This document shows, in pieces, positions 6,243 to 11,793 of a DNA stretch of 16,545 nucleotides (position 1 is its first letter; every line of letters starts with the position of its first letter). The DNA is taken from assembly GCA_964387325.1 (NCBI GenBank), contig CAYLYE010000143.1, forward strand, positions 1 through 16,545, given 5' to 3'. The notes beneath the pieces are model-generated. The model searched no databases. It saw nothing but the letters and a program-made list of their open reading frames with translations, and was not told the DNA's origin. Position numbers and translations under genes: made by a program. Source of the stretch: CAZZBK01 sp964387325. GTDB taxonomy: Bacteria > Planctomycetota > Planctomycetia > Pirellulales > PNKZ01.

Positions 6243-7679
6243 ATGCAAGCCACCGAACAACTGATCCGCAGCGTCGTTCAGGAAGTGCTGTCGAAGATGG
6301 GCACGGTCGCCCCACCGACTCCGTCGCGCAGCCTCGTCGGCCGTCGCGGCATCTTCACCTGCGTGAACGAAGCCGTCGCCGCCGCCACCGACGCGTTCGA
6401 GCAACTCTCGGAGCGTCCGATCGCCGACCGCAAGCGGATCATCGATCATATTCGCCGCATCTCGATCGACGACTGTGTCGAGTTGGGGACGGCCGAGATG
6501 AACGAGACGAAAATCGGCCGGCTCGAACACAAGATCGCCAAGCTCAAAACGCTGGGCGAACGCACGCCGGGGGTCGAGTTCCTGCGCAGCGAGGTGTTCA
6601 GCGGCGATCACGGTCTGGCGGTCATCGAGCATGCTCCGTTCGGCGTCATTGGCTGCATTACGCCGGTGACCCACAGCTTGCCAACGATCACCGGCAACGC
6701 GGTGAGCATGATCGCCGGCGGCAACACGCTGGTCGTCAACCCGCACCCGAGCGGCAAGAAGATCGCGGCCGAAGGGGTGCGTCGCTTCAACGAGGCGATA
6801 TTCCGCGACGTGGGGATCGACAATTTGATCTGTCTGATCGCCGAGCCGACGTTGGAATCAGCCGAGCAGATCTTCAAGCATCGCGGCATCAAGATGATCT
6901 GCGTCACGGGTGGCCCGGCCGTGGCTCGCGCGGCGCTCAACAGCGGCAAGCGAGCCGTCGTGGCCGGCCCAGGCAACCCGCCCGTGGTGGTCGACGAGAC
7001 GGCCGACCTCGACCGCGCCGCACGTTGTATTATCGAAGGGGGCTCGTTCGACAACAACCTGCTCTGCATCGCCGAGAAGGAAGTGTTCGTCGTCGCCAGT
7101 GTGTTCGACGACCTGATGCGGGCGATGGAGCGTGCCGGCGCCGTAAAGTTGAACAGCCGCGAGATCGATGCCCTGACCGCGAAAGCAATCTCGACCGTCG
7201 GCGATAAGGATCACAAACACGATGTCGCCACCAAGGAATTCATCGGCCAGGATGCAGCCTTTTTGGCCGCCGCGATCGGCAAGAAGATCGATCCCAAGGT
7301 CGAGTTGATCTTCGGCGAGACCGACGAGCACAACAAGTTCGTGCCGGTCGAGCAGATGATGCCGTTCGTGCCGTTTGTCCGCTGCCGCGACGTTGACGAG
7401 TGCATCGCGAAAGCCAAGTTCTATGAGCATGGCTTCCGGCACACGAGCATCATCCACAGCAAGAACGTGCGGAACATGACCAAGATGGGGCGCGCGATGG
7501 ACACGACGCTGTTCGTCAAGAACGGCCCGTGCATGGCCGCGCTCGGCTTGGGTGGCGAAGGCTACTTGTCGTTCTCGATCGCCACGCCGACCGGCGAAGG
7601 AGTGACGACGCCACTGACATTCACCCGCGAACGCCGCTGCTCGATGATCGACGAGTTGCGGATCGTCGGAAAACCGTAA
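6243..7679 (+). CDS. CoA-acylating aldehyde dehydrogenase (PduP/EutE type) with encapsulation peptide
   Basis: This 478-residue NAD- and CoA-dependent aldehyde dehydrogenase is the signature core enzyme. It oxidises the aldehyde from the aldolase step (lactaldehyde is expected) to the acyl-CoA. The catalytic cysteine is Cys275 in SFDNNLLCIAEKEV, the usual FDNNLPCxxEK context. Other blocks are HAPFGVIGCITPVTHSLPTI (130-149), MIAGGNTLVVNPHP (156-169), CVTGGPAVARAAL (220-232) and GPGNPPVVVDETAD (242-255). Residues 2-20 (QATEQLIRSVVQEVLSKMG) form an amphipathic helix, followed by a Pro/Thr-rich linker (TVAPPTPS). This is a classical N-terminal encapsulation peptide. The length is normal for the family. 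There is no Shine-Dalgarno motif; CCCCC directly precedes the ATG. PduL next acts on its product. Confidence 0.96.
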   Translation: MQATEQLIRSVVQEVLSKMGTVAPPTPSRSLVGRRGIFTCVNEAVAAATDAFEQLSERPIADRKRIIDHIRRISIDDCVELGTAEMNETKIGRLEHKIAKLKTLGERTPGVEFLRSEVFSGDHGLAVIEHAPFGVIGCITPVTHSLPTITGNAVSMIAGGNTLVVNPHPSGKKIAAEGVRRFNEAIFRDVGIDNLICLIAEPTLESAEQIFKHRGIKMICVTGGPAVARAALNSGKRAVVAGPGNPPVVVDETADLDRAARCIIEGGSFDNNLLCIAEKEVFVVASVFDDLMRAMERAGAVKLNSREIDALTAKAISTVGDKDHKHDVATKEFIGQDAAFLAAAIGKKIDPKVELIFGETDEHNKFVPVEQMMPFVPFVRCRDVDECIAKAKFYEHGFRHTSIIHSKNVRNMTKMGRAMDTTLFVKNGPCMAALGLGGEGYLSFSIATPTGEGVTTPLTFTRERRCSMIDELRIVGKP

Positions 7680-7683
7680 GGGA

Positions 7684-7790
7684 GAGACTGGAGACTGGAG
7701 TAAATAGAAAACTGCTTTCACTCCGGTCTCTCGTCTGCGGTCTCCAGTCTTCCCCAACCCCGAACTGAAAACCAAAAACCGAAAACGTTG
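7684..7790. repeat. Heptamer-repeat hairpin, arrays 4 (aldehyde dehydrogenase-bmcP2 junction)
   Basis: The left part (7684-7704) is GAGACTG, GAGACTG, GAGTAAA. The right part (7724-7751) is CGGTCTC, TCGTCTG, CGGTCTC, CAGTCTT, so AGACTGGAGAC on the left pairs with GTCTCCAGTCT on the right. A third, different word set follows (7763-7790): AACTGAA, AACCAAA, AACCGAA, AACGTTG. The gene start at 7796 comes 6 bases later. Confidence 0.82.
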
Positions 7791-7795
7791 CTCCC

Positions 7796-8056
7796 ATGCA
7801 AACCGGCCTTGTAGTTGGCACAGCGACCGCGACGGTGAAACATCCGTCGCTCGAACGGCAGAAACTGCTCATCGTGCAGTTTCTCGCCGCCGATGGTCGC
7901 TCGCCCGACGGCGAGCCGGTGTTGGCGGTCGATACGCTCGGGGCGGGCATTGGTGAGACGGTCATGCTCACCAGCGATGGCAAGAGCACACGTGAACAAT
8001 TGCAGAACAAGAACACGCCGGTTCGCTGGTGTGTGCTGGCTCTGCCCGACGCGTAA
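7796..8056 (+). CDS. BMC-P shell protein 2 (EutN/CcmL pentamer)
   Basis: This is an 86-residue EutN/CcmL-family vertex protein, close to the minimal length. LVVGTATATVKHPSLERQKLLIVQF is the N-terminal part, VLAVDTLGAGIGETVML contains the D-x-x-G-A-G turn, and NTPVRWCVLALPDA is the closing strand. It is distinct from paralogue 1 in its loops (AADGRSPDGE) and lacks the C-terminal tail. The start follows CTCCC with no Shine-Dalgarno motif. It ends 23 bp before bmcP3 and should be co-translated with it. Confidence 0.95.
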   Translation: MQTGLVVGTATATVKHPSLERQKLLIVQFLAADGRSPDGEPVLAVDTLGAGIGETVMLTSDGKSTREQLQNKNTPVRWCVLALPDA

Positions 8057-8079
8057 GAGATTTATTCAGGTCAACCATC

Positions 8080-8388
8080 ATGCGAATCGGCAAAGTCATC
8101 GGCACGGTCACGCTCAACCGAGCGCATCCGAGTTTGTTAGCCGGGCGGTTCAAGCTGGCGGTCCCCCTATCGCTCGACAACCTCAACGGATCGAGCGACG
8201 TCGAGGCCGAGGCCTTGGTCGTGTACGACGACCTGGGTGCCGGACTTGGCAGCCTGATCGCGATTAGCGAAGGGGGCGAGGCGGCGCAGCCGTTCGAGCC
8301 CGAGATGAAACCCATTGATGCGTACAACGCAGCATTGCTTGATGAAATCAACGTCAAACCGAAAACTGAAAACCGAAAACGAAAGTAA
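8080..8388 (+). CDS. BMC-P shell protein 3 (EutN/CcmL pentamer), basic repeat-derived tail
   Basis: This third BMC-P paralogue has 102 residues. MRIGKVIGTVTLNRAHPSLLAGRFKLAVPLSLDNL and ALVVYDDLGAGLGSLIAISEG show the family fold with the D-x-G-A-G turn (DDLGAG). MKPIDAYNAALLDEINV is a longer C-terminal segment. The last ten residues (KPKTENRKRK) are encoded by heptamers of the AAACCGA/AAACTGA type, giving a strongly basic tail not expected of the family. The ATG at 8080 was chosen because MRIGKVIGTV is the canonical start. No Shine-Dalgarno motif is seen. Confidence 0.93.
   Translation: MRIGKVIGTVTLNRAHPSLLAGRFKLAVPLSLDNLNGSSDVEAEALVVYDDLGAGLGSLIAISEGGEAAQPFEPEMKPIDAYNAALLDEINVKPKTENRKRK
8356..8383. 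repeat. Heptamer-repeat array 5, inside bmcP3 3' end
   Basis: Four in-phase heptamers (AAACCGA, AAACTGA, AAACCGA, AAACGAA) form the 3' coding end of bmcP3. They use the same word family as 7763-7783. Unlike the other junctions there is no opposing half, so no hairpin is predicted. Confidence 0.78.
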
Positions 8389-8402
8389 CCAGCGACACTA
8401 TC

Positions 8403-9287
8403 ATGCCCAACGTCAACCTGCATAAGATCAAGCAAGAAATGTGCGAGATCGGTCGCCGCCTCTACAACAAGGGCTTTGCGGCCGGCAACGACGGTAACAT
8501 CACCTATCGCGTGAGCGAGAACGAGGTGCTCTGCACGCCGACGATGATCAGCAAGGGGTTTATGACCCCCGATGATATTTGCCTCGTCGACATGGACGGC
8601 AACCAACTCGCCGGTCGTCGCAAGCGCACGAGTGAAGTGCTGTTGCATCTGACGATCATGAAAGAACGGCCCGAGATCAAGAGCTGCGTGCATTGCCATC
8701 CGCCGCACGCCACCGCCTTTGCCGTGGCCCGCGAGGCGATTCCGCAATGCATTCTGCCCGAGATCGAGGTGTTCTTGGGCGACGTGCCGATCACGCGTTA
8801 CGAGACGCCGGGCGGACAGAAGTTCGCCGACACGGTGTTGCCGTTCGTCAAGAAAACGAACGTGATGATTCTGGCCAATCACGGCACGGTGAGTTACGGC
8901 GACACGGTCGAAAAGGCCTACTGGTGGACCGAGATCCTCGACGCCTACTGTCGCATATTGTTGATGGCCCGCGACCTGGGGAAGGTCAACTACTTCAATC
9001 CGAATGAAGAGCGCGAACTGCTCGACCTAAAGTCGAAATGGGGTTGGACCGACCCGCGCAATACCGAAGAGCTCAAGAACTGCGATATGTGCGCCAACGA
9101 CGTGTTCCGCGAGAGTTGGGCTCACACAGGTGTCGATCGCCGTGCGTTTCCTGCGCCGCCGGTGGCCCCGCGAGTCGAGACAGCCGCCGCCAAGTCGAGC
9201 GCCCCGGCTGCCAGTGGCGCGATCGATCAAGAAGCCCTCGTGCAGGCCATTACCGAACGGGTCATGGCGGCGCTCGGCAGTCGTTAA
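8403..9287 (+). CDS. Class II sugar-phosphate aldolase (fuculose/rhamnulose-1-P type) with C-terminal encapsulation peptide
   Basis: This 294-residue member of the class II aldolase/adducin family (Pfam00596) is expected to cleave L-fuculose-1-phosphate or L-rhamnulose-1-phosphate to DHAP and L-lactaldehyde. The core is residues 5-215. GNDGNITYRV (29-37) binds phosphate in FucA-type enzymes. RTSEVLLHLTIM carries a conserved Glu (78). HCHPPHATAF supplies zinc ligands His97 and His99, and ANHGT the third, His160. After an Ala/Pro-rich linker (250-271), residues 272-294 (GAIDQEALVQAITERVMAAL plus GSR) form an amphipathic helix. This is a C-terminal encapsulation peptide, and it makes the protein about 80 residues longer than plain FucA. 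A Cys-x-x-Cys pair (227, 230) before the linker is unexplained. It begins 14 bp after bmcP3. Confidence 0.93.
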   Translation: MPNVNLHKIKQEMCEIGRRLYNKGFAAGNDGNITYRVSENEVLCTPTMISKGFMTPDDICLVDMDGNQLAGRRKRTSEVLLHLTIMKERPEIKSCVHCHPPHATAFAVAREAIPQCILPEIEVFLGDVPITRYETPGGQKFADTVLPFVKKTNVMILANHGTVSYGDTVEKAYWWTEILDAYCRILLMARDLGKVNYFNPNEERELLDLKSKWGWTDPRNTEELKNCDMCANDVFRESWAHTGVDRRAFPAPPVAPRVETAAAKSSAPAASGAIDQEALVQAITERVMAALGSR

Positions 9288-9301
9288 TCAAAACCAACCC
9301 A

Positions 9302-9318
9302 CGCGACCACCGGTCGCG
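9302..9318. other. Short GC-rich hairpin before dehydrogenase gene
   Basis: CGCGACC-ACC-GGTCGCG is a perfect 7-bp stem with a 3-nt loop, 14 bp after the aldolase stop and followed by CTTTCT. It matches the design of the hairpin at 4504-4520. It could be a weak attenuator or a transcript-stability element; no strong T-run is present. Confidence 0.6.
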
Positions 9319-9327
9319 CTTTCTGAA

Positions 9328-9360
9328 CTCACCCCACACCCCTAACCACTCACCCATCCC
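9328..9360. repeat. Heptamer-repeat array 6 (before dehydrogenase gene)
   Basis: In-phase heptamers CTCACCC, CACACCC, CTAACCA, CTCACCC and a partial ATCCC run directly into the ATG at 9361. The words resemble the C-rich half at 5781-5821. No purine-rich partner is found nearby. Confidence 0.75.
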
Positions 9361-10299
9361 ATGAAAGTCTCGATCATCGGCGGCGCAGGCCTGGTTGGCT
9401 CATGCACCGCGTTCGCATTACAAACCGGCAAAGTGGTCCGTGAGCTCGCGCTGCTCGACGTCAATGCCGAAGCGGTCGGTGGCCAGGCACTCGATCTGCT
9501 CCACGGCGCTAGTCTGATGGCCGATCAAACGATCACCTCAGGCGGCTATGAGCACATCCCCACGAGCGACGTGATTTGCATCACGGCCGGTCTGCGTCGT
9601 AAACCCGACGAGAGTCGGCTCGACTTGATCAATCGCAACGTCGATCTGTTCGTCGGCATCCTCGATGAGATCGTCAAAGTGGGCTGCAAGAAAGACGCCG
9701 TCGTGGTCGTCGTCAGCAATCCGGTCGATGCCTTGACGTATCTGGCGGCCGCCCGGCTGGGATTGCCCAAGTCGCAGGTCATCGGTCTGGGGACAGTCCT
9801 CGATACGGTCCGCTTCCGCAGTCTGATCGCAGAAAAACTCACGCTGCCGCCGACGCAAGTCGACGCACTCATTCTCGGCGAACATGGCGACAGCATGGTA
9901 CCGATCTGGTCGAGCGCCACGGTCGGCGGCTTACCGCTCGATAAATTTCCGCTCTGGAACGCCAAGCTCGCCGACGAGCTGTTCACACGCACGAAAGGCT
10001 CGGGGGCCGAGGTCATTAAGAAGAAAGGGGGCGCGGGCTTTGCCGTCGGCCTCTCGATTCAAGAGGTCATCGAGTCGATCGCCCTCGATCGTCGCCGCAT
10101 TCTGCCGGTTAGCAGCGTGCAGCAAGGCTGTTACGGATTGCGTGACGTGGCGCTCAGTGTCCCCACGGTGGTCGGTCGTCAGGGTGTGGTCGCCACGCAC
10201 GAGATCGAACTCTGGCCCAAAGAGGTACAAGGTCTAAAAAAGAGCGCCAGCGTGTTGCGCGAGACGATCGATAACGTGATGGCGAGAGTGAAGAAGTAG
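9361..10299 (+). CDS. Lactate/malate dehydrogenase family protein, malate-type specificity residue
   Basis: This is a 312-residue NAD-dependent 2-hydroxyacid dehydrogenase of the LDH/MDH family, usual length. GGAGLVGS (7-14) is the dinucleotide loop, and LLDVN with Asp33 favours NAD. Catalytic residues are Arg86 (SRLDL), Asp148 and Arg151 (LDTVRFR) and His175 (GEHGDS). The specificity-loop residue before the conserved Lys-Pro is Arg80 (AGLRRKPDE). LDHs carry Gln there and MDHs Arg, so oxaloacetate/malate is predicted by rule, although this locus is usually annotated as lactate dehydrogenase. It begins straight with the first Rossmann strand, and the C-terminal helix is the normal family one, so no encapsulation peptide is evident. 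In this operon it probably balances NAD+/NADH. There is no Shine-Dalgarno motif. Confidence 0.92.
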   Translation: MKVSIIGGAGLVGSCTAFALQTGKVVRELALLDVNAEAVGGQALDLLHGASLMADQTITSGGYEHIPTSDVICITAGLRRKPDESRLDLINRNVDLFVGILDEIVKVGCKKDAVVVVVSNPVDALTYLAAARLGLPKSQVIGLGTVLDTVRFRSLIAEKLTLPPTQVDALILGEHGDSMVPIWSSATVGGLPLDKFPLWNAKLADELFTRTKGSGAEVIKKKGGAGFAVGLSIQEVIESIALDRRRILPVSSVQQGCYGLRDVALSVPTVVGRQGVVATHEIELWPKEVQGLKKSASVLRETIDNVMARVKK

Positions 10300-10311
10300 A
10301 TCGGATATTTC

Positions 10312-10365
10312 CCCAAGCCGGCGACTTTGTCGCCGATCGACCGGCGGCAAAGCCGCCGGCTTGGG
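10312..10365. repeat. REP-like element with nested hairpins
   Basis: The outer arms CCCAAGCCGGC (10312-10322) and GCCGGCTTGGG (10355-10365) are exact reverse complements. Between or overlapping them are two perfect hairpins: GGCGAC-TTT-GTCGCC (10320-10334) and CCGGCGGC-AAA-GCCGCCGG (10341-10359). The element can form either one outer stem or two side-by-side hairpins. It has no T-run and lies between the dehydrogenase and the last operon gene. It looks like a dispersed palindromic repeat rather than a terminator. Confidence 0.75.
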
Positions 10366-10391
10366 TGTCCTTACGACACAAGATTTAAACC

Positions 10392-11669
10392 ATGATATCC
10401 ACGGCTTCTCATACTCAACCCGCCCCTAAGTCGCTCGACGCCAAGCTCGCTGCGATCCACGCCGACCCGAGTGGCTGCCGCGAGTTTATCCTGGCCGACG
10501 CCAAAGACGCCGACATGGCGTTTGGCATCGGCGCGCCGGGTCGCAGCCCCGAGATGCACGCCGGCGAGGTGCGTATGCGCACCCTGGCCGAGTATCGCGA
10601 ACAGATGCAGCAGATCGTGCGACAAGGTCTGGTCGACATCATGCTCATGTCGGCCAGCAGCAACGACGTGCTCGCACATCGCGACCGGCTCTTCGATTCG
10701 AGCCATGTCACTCCTGCGGCACGAGCCAACGACGCGACCGATATTTTTGTCGTTCGCGGCAATAACTACGTGCAGGAACCCTCGCGGCCGTTCCGAACCG
10801 CCTCGATCGATCATATCCAGTGCGGACACCTCGACTGCGAACCAGACGAGCGGCAACGCGGCACGAATCTCGGGCTCTACAGTATCACATTCAACAACCG
10901 ACTCAGCGAAGATCTACGCAGCCTCGAAGAATACAATCGCTTCCGCGAAGAAGCGGAACGGAAGGGATTTCATCACTTCCTCGAAGTCTTCGACCCCAAC
11001 GCACCCCAGGGGATCGGGCCAAGCGAGATTCCCAAGTTCGTCAACGACGCGATCGCACGCACGCTGGCCGGGGTCGCTCAGGCCGGTCGACCGTTGTTCC
11101 TCAAGGTCGTCTATCACGGCCCAAAAATGATGGAGGAACTCGTCACCTACGATCCGCATTTGGTGGTTGGCATCCTCGGTGGCGGCGCGGGCACCACTTA
11201 CGACGCGTTCAAGTTGCTTGCCGAGGCCCAAAAGTACGGCGCCCGAGTCGCCCTGTTCGGTCGCAAAATCAACAGCGCTGAAAATCAATTGGCGTTCGTC
11301 GAGTTTCTGCGGCTGATCGTCGACGGCGCGATCTCGCCCGAGGAGGCCGTGAAAGCCTATCACGCGGTGCTCGCCAAGTTGAACGTCACTCCGACGCGCA
11401 AGTTGGCCGACGACCTGCAACTGCAAACCGGCGTGATGAGTTACTCGGGCTCGACGGTCAACGTGCCCGCGGCGATTCCCTCGTCCGAAGGCTCAGCCAA
11501 GGCCGACGCGCATCACGACTGCGGCTGTGGTGGGCACTCGAAAGCAACGTGCGCCTGCGAGACGAAACCCACGGCGAAGGTGGCCAGCGAGTGGCCCGAC
11601 TTCAGCAAGATGAGCGTGGCCGACAAGCTGGCCTGGAATAAAGCGAAGCGCGACCGCATCTTCGGTTAG
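10392..11669 (+). CDS. BMC-operon protein of unknown function, possible aldolase-like TIM barrel with Cys-rich tail
   Basis: I do not recognise this 425-residue protein as a named enzyme. It is cytoplasmic-looking, with no signal or membrane segment. Residues 190-330 alternate strands and helices like a (beta/alpha)8 barrel: HHFLEVFDPN (194-203), RPLFLKVVYHGP (233-244), PHLVVGILGGGAGTTYDAFKLL (255-276) and ARVALFGRKINSA (284-296). The strand-borne Lys238 and the glycine-rich phosphate-like loop GGGAG recall class I, Schiff-base DeoC/LsrF-type aldolases; this is a by-eye impression. Residues 141-157 (HIQCGHLDCEPDERQRG) hold several possible metal ligands. After about 335 there is a low-complexity linker, then HHDCGCGG...CAC (Cys377, 379, 387, 389 with nearby His). 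The basic C-terminal segment WPDFSKMSVADKLAWNKAK could be a helix. As last gene of the operon it probably serves the same pathway. Confidence 0.8.
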   Translation: MISTASHTQPAPKSLDAKLAAIHADPSGCREFILADAKDADMAFGIGAPGRSPEMHAGEVRMRTLAEYREQMQQIVRQGLVDIMLMSASSNDVLAHRDRLFDSSHVTPAARANDATDIFVVRGNNYVQEPSRPFRTASIDHIQCGHLDCEPDERQRGTNLGLYSITFNNRLSEDLRSLEEYNRFREEAERKGFHHFLEVFDPNAPQGIGPSEIPKFVNDAIARTLAGVAQAGRPLFLKVVYHGPKMMEELVTYDPHLVVGILGGGAGTTYDAFKLLAEAQKYGARVALFGRKINSAENQLAFVEFLRLIVDGAISPEEAVKAYHAVLAKLNVTPTRKLADDLQLQTGVMSYSGSTVNVPAAIPSSEGSAKADAHHDCGCGGHSKATCACETKPTAKVASEWPDFSKMSVADKLAWNKAKRDRIFG

Positions 11670-11705
11670 GTTGCACGCTCGGGTGCCTTTAGGTTGCGCG
11701 TTCGG

Positions 11706-11770
11706 GTGCCATGGCCACGTCCGCGTGGCCATGGAGAGCGCATGCCCACGCCAAGCCGTGGTCATGGCAC
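11706..11770. terminator. Tandem hairpins at the convergent end of the BMC operon
   Basis: CCATGGCCACG (11709-11719), loop TCCG, CGTGGCCATGG (11724-11734) is a perfect 11-bp stem. A second hairpin, CATGCCCACG (11741-11750) with CGTGGTCATG (11757-11766), follows with one mismatch. GTGCCATGGCCAC (11706-11718) can alternatively pair with GTGGTCATGGCAC (11758-11770). There is no T-run. By position between two convergent units it may act as a bidirectional end or 3' stabiliser, or be a dispersed repeat. GGTTGC(A/G)CG(C/T)TCGGGTGCC occurs twice just upstream (11669-11686, 11692-11710). Confidence 0.55.
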
Positions 11771-11793
11771 ACATCATCGCAGCAAGAAAGTCA

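Noticed and set aside
6858..7775. Antisense open frame opposite the aldehyde dehydrogenase
   Set aside because: It is a codon-bias shadow without recognisable domains; its N-terminal part would be translated from the heptamer repeats.
10312..10365. Rho-independent terminator before the last operon gene
   Set aside because: The stems are strong but no T-run follows, and the palindrome design is REP-like; the downstream gene lies close and on the same strand.
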